In this document: positions 19,169-28,902 of the stretch, piece by piece
How positions within the stretch are numbered: position 1 is the first letter of the stretch
How the letters are laid out: every line of letters starts with the position of its first letter
Origin: Candidatus Dechloromonas phosphoritropha
Lineage (GTDB): Bacteria > Pseudomonadota > Gammaproteobacteria > Burkholderiales > Rhodocyclaceae
NCBI GenBank assembly: GCA_016722705.1
Contig: JADKGN010000004.1
Location: 1,984,001 to 2,048,000 of the forward strand
Length of the DNA: 64,000 nt
Direction of reading: 5' to 3'
Notes under the pieces: generated by a model
Database searches by the model: none
Told to the model about the DNA's origin: nothing
What the model saw: only the letters and a program-made list of their open reading frames with translations
Position numbers and translations under genes: made by a program

Positions 19169-22100
19169 CTAGTTTCGGGGGAGTTCGACGAGGGCGCCGT
19201 GCAGAGGGAAGAAGATCGCCATCCTGAGCGGCAGGGGATCGTTGAAAAACAGCGCGGCGTAGCGTTCGAGTTGCGCCCGGTATTGCTCGGCGTGCCGTGG
19301 CAACTCGGCCTCTGGCAAGCGAGCCGTCTTGTAGTCGATGATCCAACGGCAGCCATCGTCGATGAAAGTCCGGTCGATAACATGGTTGACCGCGCGCCCC
19401 TGCTCGTCGCGGCTTGACCAAGCCTGTTCGGCACCGGCCTCGGGGTGATCGGCCAGCAGCCAGCGGCCGGCTTGGCATTCCAGCGTGCGGGTCAGCGCGG
19501 CAACGACTTCGGTGCTGCCCTGCGCCACCTCCGCTTCTGCATGGCCCTGCGCCAGCAGCCAGCGCCGGTAGATGGGCTGCATGGAAGCAATCGTCGCGGT
19601 CGACGCCGTTTTCAGGCCATTTTTTGCAATCAGTTCCAGGCAGCGATGGACCAGCGTGCCGACCGAGGCTTCGAGCGACAAACCTTGCTCGGACACATCG
19701 ACTTCGAGCGGGTTGTCGGCCGCCAGGATGCCCTCGGGAAGTTGCTGTAGAGCCTCGGGCACTTCGGGTCGGGCGAGACGCAGCAGTGGCGGCACGAAGC
19801 ATGCTGGGTCGATGGCCGGCGGCGGCATATCCGTTGCCGGGGTTTCGGCCAGCGCGGCAGCAAACGCTGCCTGGGTAACGCCGGGCCACAGCAGCTTGAG
19901 CAGCGTGCCGCTGGCCGGCGGCTTGAGGCCATCGTCCTTGGTGTCGTCGGCGACCGCCACGCCAAGCAGATGCAGCTTGCGGATGGCGCGCGTCGCGGCG
20001 ACGTAAAGCAGGCGTTCATCCTCGTGCGCGGCGCGCTCGGCTTCGAGCTTTTTCAGGTAATCGTAAGCTGCCGGTTCGCCGTTGTCGGCGCCTTTCTGCT
20101 TCATTGGTGCGACCAGCAGATGCTGGCGTCCATCGGCCCCGGCCACTTCGTCCCACAGCAGCAGGCTGCTGTCGTTGCCGCCGGTCACGCGGTGCAGGCC
20201 GGGGACGATCACGGTATCGAACTCAAGACCCTTGGCCTTGTGAATGGTCATCATCTGCAGCGCACCGCCGAGCGGGTCGGTTGGCGCGTACAGTTCGCCG
20301 GCGTGGGTAGCCAGGGTGTCGGCATCCAGCTTGCCGGCGGCGACCAGGCTGTCGACCAGCGCGAAGAAGGTTTCGACATCGCTCAGGGCTTCCGGCGCTT
20401 CCAGACAGCACGGCCCGCCGAGCATCAGCCAGATGCCTTCCAGCCAGCGTCGCGAGTGCTGGCGGTCGCGCTGGGCAAACGCGATGTGCAGCACGTCGCG
20501 CACATGCCAAAGGCGTTTTTGGCCGTCTTCCGAGAGGCGAGCGATCCGGGCCGCATCGTGCATCAGTTGCCAGATTGTCGATTGCTTATCGTCGGCCGCC
20601 AGCGCGTGCAGGTCGGCCAGCACCAGGCCACACCACGGGGCGCGCAAGAGCGCCAGCCAATGCACCCGGTCGGCACGGTGATGCAGGGCGCGGAACAGGG
20701 TCAGCAAGTCCTGAACATGCTGGCGGCCATCCAGTCCTTCGATATCGACCGCCTGAAAGCGCAGGTCCGGGGCGCTGCGGCGGATTTCGGCGACCAGCGC
20801 ATCGAGATGGCTACGGGCGCGGACCAGCACCGCGATTTTTTCATCCGGCGCGGCGGCGCGCGACTGACGGATGATCTCCAGTACGCGACAGGCTTCCTCC
20901 ACGGCGCCATCGCCGCCTTCGCGCTCGATGACCGGATGGACGATGACGCCGCTGTCGTCACGGGCTGGCCGGGTAGCGGCCGATTCGGCATAACGCACGG
21001 CGCCGGCTTCCGGGCTGTCGTCTGGCGGAAAGATGCTCGGGAAGGCGCCATTCACCCAATCGACGATACCCGGATACGAGCGGTTGTTGCGAAACAGGCG
21101 CAGGTGGCCGAGCCGAATGTCACCGATGCCGCGCTCGCGCACGCGCAGGAAGAGCCCGACGTCGGCCTTGCGAAAACGGTAGATCGACTGCATCGGGTCG
21201 CCGACGACGAACAGGGTGCGGCCGTCATCCGGCATCCAGCCGCGTGTCAGTTTCTCGATCAGGCCGACCTGACTCGGGCTGGTGTCCTGGAATTCGTCGA
21301 CCAGCAGGTGGCGGATGCGGTAATCGAGCGCCTGGGCGAGGTCAGTCGGTGCCTCATCGTCGCCCAGCGCCAAGCCGGCGCGTGCGGCAATCTCGATGAA
21401 ATCGACCTCACCGGCCTCCTGAAAAGCCAGCCACAGCTGTCCGGCGGCAAGGCGCAGCAGGCGCGAGAAACACTCGACGGTGGCCCACTCAGCCTCGGTC
21501 AACTCGGGCTGTGGCAGCTTGACCAGCATGGCCAGCGCCGCTTCCAGCCCGGCCACAACGCGCAAGTCGGCAAGCAGTTCGAGCATGGCTTTTTTCTGGT
21601 CGGCGAATTCCTTGTCGGCCGGAAAGCCGAGGCGTTTGTCGACCGTCTTGCGCAGCGTGCCGCTGCTGGTCAGCAGCAGCCCGGCGACCGCCTGCCATGG
21701 CGCCAGATCGGCGATTGTTGCGGTCAACGGCGAATTCCAGCCAAAAATCGCCTCGTACACGCCCGACACATTGGCCGCTGCAAAGCGGGCTAGCGGCATC
21801 AGCAGGTGCTGGATTCGCCCGTCGACCAACTGCTCGACCGCCGCCAGATCGCGCTCGATCAGTGCCGCGAAGCCAGCCTCGACCTCGGCCTTCAGCGCCC
21901 CGCTTTCGATCCGCGAGGCATGCTGCAGCCACTGGTCGCGGCGGCCAAGCATGGTCACCAGCAGCTTTTCCAGCCGGCTAGCATTGTTGTCCATGAAAGC
22001 CAGCGCCGCAGCGACCACCTCGGCGTCATCGCCATCGCTTTCGACCATTTCCAGAGTGCGCCGCGCCGCCGTCGCGTAGTGCGCCTCGGCATCCTCGGCG

Positions 22101-22537
22101 ACGCCGGGCTGGCTACCAAAACGGGAGAGATAGGGCATCTGCCGGGCGAGGCTGGCACACAGCGCATCGAGCGTCGTGATGCGCAGCCGGCCGGGGTGGC
22201 CGAGCAACAGCCAGCCGCGTTCGGCATCGTGGGCGAGCACTGCCTTGGCCAGCCCGAAAGTCAATTGTTTGTGCGCCTCTTTCGGCATTTCGCCGCGCGC
22301 CGCCCGCTCCAGACTGCCGAGAATGCGGTCGCGCATCTCGGTCGCCGCCTTGTTGGTGAAGGTCAGCGCCAGCACCTCCTCCGGATGCTCGACCACCGCC
22401 AGCAGGCACAGGTAACGCTGGGTCAGCAGTTCGGTCTTGCCGGCCCCGGCCGGTGCTTCGACGATGAAGGAGGCGACATCGAGCGCCCGCTTGCGGGCGG
22501 CTTCGTCTTCTGCGAGGCGGTCGGGTGCCATGCTCAT
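19169..22537 (-). CDS. addA: AddA-like UvrD-family helicase-nuclease
   Basis: 1122 residues. Walker A is APAGAGKTELL (28-38), with TFTNKAATEMRDRI next (motif Ia). Walker B is LLVDEFQDTSPSQ (around D414), followed by VVGDPMQSIYRFRKAD, DTVIVPGLHRV and LLYVAATRAIRKLHL. The C-terminus has a RecB-type nuclease domain: HVIDRTFIDD then IIDYKTARLPEAE (D1068, K1070). With the downstream-named partner it should process double-strand breaks for RecA-mediated repair, in the role of RecBCD. It overlaps the AddB-like gene by four bases and is read after it. The gene symbol is by similarity of architecture. Confidence 0.88.
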   Translation of the reverse strand: MSMAPDRLAEDEAARKRALDVASFIVEAPAGAGKTELLTQRYLCLLAVVEHPEEVLALTFTNKAATEMRDRILGSLERAARGEMPKEAHKQLTFGLAKAVLAHDAERGWLLLGHPGRLRITTLDALCASLARQMPYLSRFGSQPGVAEDAEAHYATAARRTLEMVESDGDDAEVVAAALAFMDNNASRLEKLLVTMLGRRDQWLQHASRIESGALKAEVEAGFAALIERDLAAVEQLVDGRIQHLLMPLARFAAANVSGVYEAIFGWNSPLTATIADLAPWQAVAGLLLTSSGTLRKTVDKRLGFPADKEFADQKKAMLELLADLRVVAGLEAALAMLVKLPQPELTEAEWATVECFSRLLRLAAGQLWLAFQEAGEVDFIEIAARAGLALGDDEAPTDLAQALDYRIRHLLVDEFQDTSPSQVGLIEKLTRGWMPDDGRTLFVVGDPMQSIYRFRKADVGLFLRVRERGIGDIRLGHLRLFRNNRSYPGIVDWVNGAFPSIFPPDDSPEAGAVRYAESAATRPARDDSGVIVHPVIEREGGDGAVEEACRVLEIIRQSRAAAPDEKIAVLVRARSHLDALVAEIRRSAPDLRFQAVDIEGLDGRQHVQDLLTLFRALHHRADRVHWLALLRAPWCGLVLADLHALAADDKQSTIWQLMHDAARIARLSEDGQKRLWHVRDVLHIAFAQRDRQHSRRWLEGIWLMLGGPCCLEAPEALSDVETFFALVDSLVAAGKLDADTLATHAGELYAPTDPLGGALQMMTIHKAKGLEFDTVIVPGLHRVTGGNDSSLLLWDEVAGADGRQHLLVAPMKQKGADNGEPAAYDYLKKLEAERAAHEDERLLYVAATRAIRKLHLLGVAVADDTKDDGLKPPASGTLLKLLWPGVTQAAFAAALAETPATDMPPPAIDPACFVPPLLRLARPEVPEALQQLPEGILAADNPLEVDVSEQGLSLEASVGTLVHRCLELIAKNGLKTASTATIASMQPIYRRWLLAQGHAEAEVAQGSTEVVAALTRTLECQAGRWLLADHPEAGAEQAWSSRDEQGRAVNHVIDRTFIDDGCRWIIDYKTARLPEAELPRHAEQYRAQLERYAALFFNDPLPLRMAIFFPLHGALVELPRN

Positions 22538-25215
22538 GCCGGCCTCCCGGCCAGTGCGGTCGCCAGTAGGCGACGGTGCTCCGGCAAGCGCAGCAGTGGC
22601 AAAACCTCGCAGTACTGCAGCGCCTTTTCATCGGCGAAGACGACACCGGCCTGCCCCTCTTTGACTTCACGGGCGATGGCGTGCAGTCGTTCACGCCAAT
22701 GGGTGATGACGGCTACCCAGTCCGGGAATTCGGCGGGATCGAAGATTTTCTGCTTGTCATCGCCAATACCCTGGACGCCGGGCAGGATGTCCTTCTCGTC
22801 GGCAACCCCGGCAAAACCCGGCTTGTCGAGCAGTACCTTGGCAAAAACCACGGCCGCCACCTCATCGTTGACCAGCGCGGCGTAGATTGGTAACTGCGGC
22901 TCGGTAATGCGCTGCGCAGCCCAGTTTTTGGTATCGATGACGGCGCCGGTCTTGTAGTCGATGATGACCTGCCGGCCATCGGCCAACTGGTCGATACGGT
23001 CGACGACCATGCTGACCCTGATGCCCTCGATCTCGACCGCCTCCCGCTGCTCGCAGGCGATAACGTCGAAAGCTTGGCGGCGTCGGATTTCGAGGGCCAA
23101 CCAGAGGTCAAGCAGTTTTTCCAGGCGCACCGCTTCGAGTTTGCGGAAACGGGCGGGGAGCGAAATGTGGCGCTTGCGCTCGAACGCCTCCACGCCGTTG
23201 GCGACGGCGCCGGCAATTGCCTGCCGGCGCTCTCCTTCACCCAGCGCAGCGAGGTTCGCCGATGAGCGTGCCGCCGTCCAGAAAGCCTCCAGCGCCTCAT
23301 GTACCAGCGTGCCGCGGGCAGCCGGATCGAGGCCTTCGACAGGCTTACCCAGCACCTCCGCGCCGAGCCGGTATTGGTAAAACGCCCAGGCCGGGCAGAT
23401 CGCCTGGGCGCGCAAAAGCCAGGTACCGCCCCCGACCTTTTCGCCTTCGGCGACCGCCGGTGCGACGGCATCGTCGATCGCAGCGAGCACCGGGTTTGAT
23501 TGGTCGGCCAGTTGCCGGGCCAGCGTCAGGAATGCGCCCGGCGCTGGCTCGCGTTTGGAAATTCCGGCGAGTAGCGGACTCGGTCGCAGCACCCGGTTGC
23601 CATCGGCCAGCGAATACGAAAGGCTCACTTCCGGCGCCGCCCGCAGCAGGCGCGCCTGCACGCGCTGCGCGAAATCGAGTTCGATCTCGGCGCTGGCATG
23701 CGCGGCGCCCGCCGCGCGCTGCAGTTCGGCCGGCAACAGCGGGTTGGGGCGCGGCGGAGGCGGCCACTGGTCGTCGTTCATGCCCATCACCCAAAGCGCA
23801 TCGAACTCAAGACCGGCGCTTTCGAGCACGCCGAGTACCTGGATGGCTGGCCGGCCACGGGTTTCCGGCTGGAAGATACGCTGCCGGCAAAGTTCGCCAA
23901 GACGGCGTACGGCGTGGTTGAGGGACAGTGGGCCGAGCAGGATGTCGAGCCGGCCGAGGCCGTCGAGCATTTCGCCGAAGGCGCGACGGGTCTGGAACTC
24001 GTGGCTCGACAGCACGCGGTCACCAGGCCAGCCGGACGCTTGCAGTGCCTTGCGCAAAACGGGCGCCCATTTTCCCGGCAATAATTTTTTGGGTGCGGTC
24101 GCCAGTGTGTCGAGCAAGCCCTGCAACGCCGCCGCCGTTTTCGGGCAGAGCGCCGCGCCGTCTTCGGCCAGGCGCCCGGCGAGCCGGATCAGCGCCGGCA
24201 AGCTCGTGAAATAGGGCAGGTCGCGGCGCAGCGCGGCATCGAGCCGGGCGCGGCCGTCGGCTTCCGCTTCGCCAGCCCCCCAGCCGCCGTCCAGCAGTAG
24301 CGCGGAGAAACGGCTTTGTTCGACCTTGGCCCGCCCGCTGCCGAGCGCCAGCAGGTCGAGGGCGATCCGGATCAGGGGGAGATCGGCCAGCGCCCGGCCA
24401 AGCGAAAAGTTGAAACAGCGCGGCATTTCGGCGCCATCGGGACGAATCAGCGCCGGATGCAGCGCGTCGTCGAGCACGAACTCCAGGCGGTCGCGCACGC
24501 TGGCCAGATCGGGGGCGACGATACCGAGCCGGCTCTCCGGATTGCTGGCGAGCTTTGCGCTGGCCCATGACGCGATGGCGGCGCACTCGGCGGCGATATC
24601 GGCGCAGGGAAGCATTTTTTGCACGCTGTCGCGGTCGACGGCGGAATCGGCCACATTTTCTATATTGACGCCGCGATCAGTCAGCGCCGCGATCAGCGCT
24701 TCGTCGAGCGGGGTCAGGCGGTCGAAACCGGCGAAAGCCACGACCGATGGCAAGGCGAAATGGCCGGCCGCGATAAGGCCGATCACTTGCTGCTGGAAGC
24801 GGGTCGCATCGCACCAGCCGGCGACCTTGCAGCGTTTGTCGAATTCCCGCTGCCAGCCGGCGAATAGCCTGGCTTCGTCGGCAAACAGTGCGCCGGTCGG
24901 CCGGATATTCCACAGGCGCGACAGGGCGTGCGCTTCGACTGCCGATGTCGCCATGCCCTGAAGGTCGAAGAGCGGAGCCGCGTCGGTCAGCGAGGCGGCG
25001 ATGATCTGCTCCCAAAGCAGGCGCTCGGCAAACGGGTCGAGTACGGCTGGCAGGTCGGCGCTGCCGCCAAGCAAGGCTTCGTCGGCAAGGTTGCCCAGCC
25101 ATTGCGCGATGGTCAGCGCCTGGCGCGTTTGCCAGACGGTGACACCCTCCGGCGCCTCCCCGCGCAGCACCTGGGCGAGGCGGGTGGTGGCGCAGAGGGT
25201 CAGGCGATTGGTCAA
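22534..25215 (-). CDS. AddB-like PD-(D/E)XK nuclease, probable DNA repair protein
   Basis: 893 residues. No Walker A motif is visible, as in AddB, where the helicase motor is inactive. A helicase-like C-terminal part (GLEFDALWVMGMNDDQWPPP) is followed by a nuclease domain with the CPAWAFYQYRLG entry helix, HEALEAFW, VVDRIDQLADG and VIIDYKTGAVID (D753, K755). AddB proteins usually hold an iron-sulfur cluster with four cysteines around the nuclease; here only the first (ICPAW) is well placed, so the cluster is probably absent. This matches the betaproteobacterial family annotated as probable DNA repair protein (TIGR03623 as I recall it). First gene of the two-gene operon. Confidence 0.82.
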   Translation of the reverse strand: MTNRLTLCATTRLAQVLRGEAPEGVTVWQTRQALTIAQWLGNLADEALLGGSADLPAVLDPFAERLLWEQIIAASLTDAAPLFDLQGMATSAVEAHALSRLWNIRPTGALFADEARLFAGWQREFDKRCKVAGWCDATRFQQQVIGLIAAGHFALPSVVAFAGFDRLTPLDEALIAALTDRGVNIENVADSAVDRDSVQKMLPCADIAAECAAIASWASAKLASNPESRLGIVAPDLASVRDRLEFVLDDALHPALIRPDGAEMPRCFNFSLGRALADLPLIRIALDLLALGSGRAKVEQSRFSALLLDGGWGAGEAEADGRARLDAALRRDLPYFTSLPALIRLAGRLAEDGAALCPKTAAALQGLLDTLATAPKKLLPGKWAPVLRKALQASGWPGDRVLSSHEFQTRRAFGEMLDGLGRLDILLGPLSLNHAVRRLGELCRQRIFQPETRGRPAIQVLGVLESAGLEFDALWVMGMNDDQWPPPPRPNPLLPAELQRAAGAAHASAEIELDFAQRVQARLLRAAPEVSLSYSLADGNRVLRPSPLLAGISKREPAPGAFLTLARQLADQSNPVLAAIDDAVAPAVAEGEKVGGGTWLLRAQAICPAWAFYQYRLGAEVLGKPVEGLDPAARGTLVHEALEAFWTAARSSANLAALGEGERRQAIAGAVANGVEAFERKRHISLPARFRKLEAVRLEKLLDLWLALEIRRRQAFDVIACEQREAVEIEGIRVSMVVDRIDQLADGRQVIIDYKTGAVIDTKNWAAQRITEPQLPIYAALVNDEVAAVVFAKVLLDKPGFAGVADEKDILPGVQGIGDDKQKIFDPAEFPDWVAVITHWRERLHAIAREVKEGQAGVVFADEKALQYCEVLPLLRLPEHRRLLATALAGRPA

Positions 25216-25238
25216 ACCGACATGGTCGGTTGGCGAGA

Positions 25239-25871
25239 CTACTGCGCTGCCGGCGCGGAGGCGGGCGGCGGTTCAGGCGCGGGAGGTGGGGTCGGGGTGA
25301 TGGACAGGACTGTCAATTCCTCGTAGGTTGCGAAAACCTGGTCACCGGCACGGACGTCCTTCAGCAGATCCTTGTCCTTGACGACGAGATCGACGCTGCG
25401 CTGCGGGCCGCGCAAGGTGATCGTGCCGGCACCGGCATCCACCGCGGTGACATCGGCGATGACCTTGACCGTGCGGTTCATGCTGCCACTCGGCTTGTCG
25501 CCGGGCTTGGCGCGGGCCGTCTGCTCGGATTCGATGCTCTCGCGCAGCCTGCCGCCGCCCTTTTTCAGTTCGAGACCAAGCGCTGCGATATAACTCAGTG
25601 TTACCAGGTCGCCGATCTTGATCTTGCTGAAGTTCTTGATCTGTGGCCCGGCAGTGAAGGTCATCACTTTTCCGTTAGGCTCCTGGACGGTGACCGCCCG
25701 CGTGTTCTTGTCGAGGGCGGTCACCACCACTTGCAGCTCGACGGCGTCAGCAACGGTAACGGCGCCCTTTTCCTTCTCAATGATGGTGGCGGCCTTCGCG
25801 GCCTGCTGGGCCGAAGCCAGGACCGGAACTGCGGCAATCAGCGCCGCGAGCAGGATGGAACGGTTCTTCAT
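25239..25871 (-). CDS. exported protein of unknown function with two internal repeats
   Basis: 210 residues with signal peptide MKNRSILLAALIAAVPVLASA. The mature protein has two beta-rich repeats of about 60 residues: VVVTALDKNTRAVTVQEPNGKVMTF...KIKIGDLV, and VIADVTAVDAGAGTITLRGP...DVRAGDQV. A proline/alanine tail follows. The repeat pattern resembles small beta-barrel domains of DUF5666 type. The stop is 23 bases from the AddB-like gene start, so the two could be co-transcribed although their functions look unrelated. Confidence 0.65.
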   Translation of the reverse strand: MKNRSILLAALIAAVPVLASAQQAAKAATIIEKEKGAVTVADAVELQVVVTALDKNTRAVTVQEPNGKVMTFTAGPQIKNFSKIKIGDLVTLSYIAALGLELKKGGGRLRESIESEQTARAKPGDKPSGSMNRTVKVIADVTAVDAGAGTITLRGPQRSVDLVVKDKDLLKDVRAGDQVFATYEELTVLSITPTPPPAPEPPPASAPAAQ

Positions 25872-25930
25872 GGGGTGTCTCTCCTTGGGGGAAAACCAGA
25901 TTATGCCAGTGAACGGTCCTGATGCGCCGC

Positions 25931-28120
25931 TCAGGGAATGCCGATCGAAAGGAACAGGTTGGAGGCGCCGTTGGTGGAATAGCCAAAGCCAAGATAGGCT
26001 GGGCCGAAAGGCGTTTCGCCACCGAGATAGAGGGCGGCCGAATTGAGGATTTTGGTGCCGCTGAGATTCGTCTCCGTGTAGTAGGTGCCGACATGCGCAC
26101 CTTCAAGGGCGAAACCGAGCCGTATGTCGCCGCGCAGGCCGACCGGGAAAGTGCCGATGATCTGCTCGGCGCGGATGCCGGCATAGGTGATGTTGTCGCC
26201 GAGAATTTGCCCGCGGGCGAAAGCACTCATGTTCAGGAAGCCACCAAGTTTGCCGGGATTGTAGAAAGGCAGTTCCCCGCGTGGTGACCCGACATAATTT
26301 ACGCGCCCGGTGAACACTGTGTTGTCCCGCGAATAGGCAGCCCGAATGTCGGCGTCGACGCGCGAGAACCCGGCATCGCTCGAATCGAAATAGTCGAGTT
26401 TTGTCGACCAGCCACGGGTGGCGAAATAAAGGCGGTTCATCTGGTCGAGGGCAAGTGACGCTATCCAGCCGGTATAAGTTGTATCGAAATTGGGCAACAG
26501 GGGGTTGCCGATATCCCGATCGAACGAACGTTTTTGCGCTATCAGTCCAAGGCGTGCCTGACCCTTGATGCCGATATTCGTCCCTGCCCATAGGGCGAGC
26601 ACGGTAGCTGAAGTAGTGTATTGCGCGATACGCTTGTTGTTCTCGTAGATATCCAGCGAGCTACGCGCATGACTCAGGTTGCTTTCGACGAAGAAGCGCT
26701 GTGCCGGATCGAGCGGTTGATAGTAGTTCAGTGCGGCCCCCATCGTATTGCCGATGCTGACGGCTGCCAGCATCTCGGCGCCGAGGTCATTGATCAGCGT
26801 CTTTTGGTAGCCGGCGCGCAAGGTGAAGCTGGATCCCTGGCTCGAATCGGTGTCCAGGTTCAGTGCAAAGCGCAGGTAATCCGGCCCCCAGCTTTTTTCG
26901 ACAGGGAGGATGCGCAGAATGTTACGGTCGCGGAAATTGACCAGTTGATAGTCGACGCCCTGATAAAATCCGTCGCCGTAGATGCGCAGGATGTCGTTGT
27001 CAATATTCGAGCCGTACAGCGGTTCGCCTGGCGTGACCGTCAATTGACGGTCGACCATGGCCGGGTTGACGCCGACCAGGCCGGCGACTTCGATTTCGTT
27101 GACGATCGGTGGTTGCTTGTTGCGCCGGTTGATCGGTTCGCGCCACAGGGCGTACTTTTCTGCGTCGACGCCGAGTTTGGCCAGTTGCCCGCGTGCCGCG
27201 TTGGCCGCCGCTTTTCCACGATCCGCAGCTTCGGCGTTGCGGCTGAAATTTGATGCGGTGATCGTGCCGAGATCAGGCTGAATGAGGATATCGGTCGGCT
27301 TAAGCATGGCCAGCGAGCGAGTCACGTTTTGCTCGGTCAAAATGTTGACCATCTGCGCCGAAATAGTGAGCAAAGAGCCGACCTGGCTGGGGTCCAATAG
27401 CGGCGACCCGACGTTGACCGCGATGACAATATCTGCGTTGCAGCGCTCGCGTGCTTCCTCAATCGGCACGTTGTCGACGAGTCCGCCGTCGACCAGTTTT
27501 TTGCCATTCAATACAATCGGCGACAGCAGTCCGGGTACCGACATGCTGGCACGCATCGCTGAAGCCAGGTTGCCTTCGCGCAGGACGACGCGCCGACCGT
27601 TGCCGATATCGGTGGCGATGATTGATATCGGTATCGGCAGTCTCTCGATGATCCGCTCATCCTTGCCAGCGCTGACCAGGCGGTTAAAGAAAAGCTTGAT
27701 CTTGACGCCATCGATGACGCCGGGCGGGATGCGGATGCCGTCGCTGGTGACGCCCAGCTCGGAGCCGGGAATGAATTCCTGCAGCGTTTGCTTGTAGCGA
27801 AAATTGACATCCGAGTAATCCGGGATGTCGGTAAACATGTCACTCCAGTCGGCCTCGGCCATTGCCTTGCGCATCATCGCCGGTGTCAGACCTGAGGCAT
27901 AGGCACCGGCAATCAGGGCGCCCATGCTGGTGCCGGCGATGCAGTCGACCGGCACCTTCAGTTCTTCGAGCACTTCGAGAACCCCGATATGTGCCGCCCC
28001 GCGGGCGCCACCCCCGCCGAGTACGAGTCCGATTTTAGGGCGCCCGGCGTCGGCGATGGCTGACGTGCTCAAGACCAAGGACAGGGCGGAGCTGGCAACA
28101 AGACGAACGAACTGGATCAT
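25931..28120 (-). CDS. patatin-like phospholipase autotransporter (type Vd, PlpD-like)
   Basis: 729 residues. A signal peptide (about 1-25) is followed by a patatin lipase domain. Its oxyanion loop is GGGGARG (35-41), the nucleophile is S65 in GTSMG and the catalytic aspartate is D211 in DGG. Next come a POTRA-like segment (around 315-390: PPIVNEIEVAGLVGVNP) and a C-terminal region with the alternating aromatic strands of a 16-stranded outer-membrane barrel, ending FLSIGIP. This order is that of type Vd secretion, in which the lipase is exposed or released at the cell surface. It is transcribed alone; a strong hairpin separates it from ompA upstream. Confidence 0.87.
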   Translation of the reverse strand: MIQFVRLVASSALSLVLSTSAIADAGRPKIGLVLGGGGARGAAHIGVLEVLEELKVPVDCIAGTSMGALIAGAYASGLTPAMMRKAMAEADWSDMFTDIPDYSDVNFRYKQTLQEFIPGSELGVTSDGIRIPPGVIDGVKIKLFFNRLVSAGKDERIIERLPIPISIIATDIGNGRRVVLREGNLASAMRASMSVPGLLSPIVLNGKKLVDGGLVDNVPIEEARERCNADIVIAVNVGSPLLDPSQVGSLLTISAQMVNILTEQNVTRSLAMLKPTDILIQPDLGTITASNFSRNAEAADRGKAAANAARGQLAKLGVDAEKYALWREPINRRNKQPPIVNEIEVAGLVGVNPAMVDRQLTVTPGEPLYGSNIDNDILRIYGDGFYQGVDYQLVNFRDRNILRILPVEKSWGPDYLRFALNLDTDSSQGSSFTLRAGYQKTLINDLGAEMLAAVSIGNTMGAALNYYQPLDPAQRFFVESNLSHARSSLDIYENNKRIAQYTTSATVLALWAGTNIGIKGQARLGLIAQKRSFDRDIGNPLLPNFDTTYTGWIASLALDQMNRLYFATRGWSTKLDYFDSSDAGFSRVDADIRAAYSRDNTVFTGRVNYVGSPRGELPFYNPGKLGGFLNMSAFARGQILGDNITYAGIRAEQIIGTFPVGLRGDIRLGFALEGAHVGTYYTETNLSGTKILNSAALYLGGETPFGPAYLGFGYSTNGASNLFLSIGIP

Positions 28121-28150
28121 GGCAGCTTACCCCGATCACATGAACAAAAA

Positions 28151-28176
28151 AAACCCCGCGCGAGCGGGGTTTTTGC
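28151..28176 (-). terminator. intrinsic terminator after ompA-like gene
   Basis: CCCCGC (28154-28159) and GCGGGG (28164-28169) form the stem. In the minus direction the stem is followed by eight T residues, and there is also a T-run on the plus side. It lies 15 bases after the OmpA-family stop and should end that transcript before the patatin gene. Confidence 0.8.
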
Positions 28177-28190
28177 TGAAGCGCGGCGTC

Positions 28191-28841
28191 TTACTTGGTG
28201 CCGATGACTTCGATGTCGGCGCGGCGATCCGGCTGCAGGCACTGGATGAGGGCCTTGGACTTGACATTGCCCTTGCACTTGTCGCCGGTGACCGGCTGGG
28301 TCTTACCCTTGCCTTCGGTATAGACACGGTTGGTCTCGATACCCTTGGAGACCAGATAGGTCTTGACGGCGGCAGCGCGACGGTCAGACAGCTTCTGGTT
28401 GTAGGCAGCCGAACCGATGCGGTCAGTGTGGCCGACGACGAGGATCACTTCGAGGTTGATGGCCTTGGCCTTGGAGACCAGTTCGTCGAGCTTGGCCTTG
28501 CCTTCCGGACGCAGCGTCGCCTTGTCGAAGTCGAAGAGGGCGTCGGCGGCGACGGTGATCTTCTCGGCAGTGGGCTTGACGCCGACGGCAGGAGCGGGAG
28601 CAGGCGGCTCGCAGACTTCCTTCGGCAGCAGGTCCTTGTCGCACTGGCAGCCAGCCGGATCCTTGGCGGCAGCCGCCGGAGTCCAGTAGCCGGTGCGCCA
28701 GCAGAGGCCGAAGCCGCTCAGGGCGACGACGTCGCGCTGGTCGATGACATAAACGCGCTCTTGAGCCTGAGCGACGGTGGCGCCGAAGCCGATACCGGCC
28801 AGCAGCGCCACAAGAAGAGATTTCTTGGCGTAATTGATCAT
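28191..28841 (-). CDS. OmpA family outer-membrane / peptidoglycan-binding protein
   Basis: 216 residues from the ATG at 28841, which has AGGGA upstream and directly starts the signal peptide (MINYAKKSLLVALLAGIGFG ... AQA). A short N-terminal part with cysteines (LCWRTG, GCQCDKDLLPKEVCEPP) and a proline-rich hinge lead to the OmpA C-terminal domain: ALFDFDKATLRPEGKAKLDELV, VVGHTDRIGSAAYNQKLSDRRA (the diaminopimelate-binding region). A cysteine pair closes the end (DKCKGN, IQCLQPDRRADIEV). There is no eight-stranded barrel domain, so it is the short betaproteobacterial OmpA type. Own terminator. Confidence 0.92.
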   Translation of the reverse strand: MINYAKKSLLVALLAGIGFGATVAQAQERVYVIDQRDVVALSGFGLCWRTGYWTPAAAAKDPAGCQCDKDLLPKEVCEPPAPAPAVGVKPTAEKITVAADALFDFDKATLRPEGKAKLDELVSKAKAINLEVILVVGHTDRIGSAAYNQKLSDRRAAAVKTYLVSKGIETNRVYTEGKGKTQPVTGDKCKGNVKSKALIQCLQPDRRADIEVIGTK

Positions 28842-28902
28842 GAGAGATTCCCTGTCAAAAAAATTAGACGACGTATTGTAGTTCAAAAGTTCGCGATTTT
28901 TC

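Noticed and set aside
19970..21793. 607-residue plus-strand open frame
   Set aside because: It is the antisense shadow of the AddA-like helicase gene, which has all helicase motifs.
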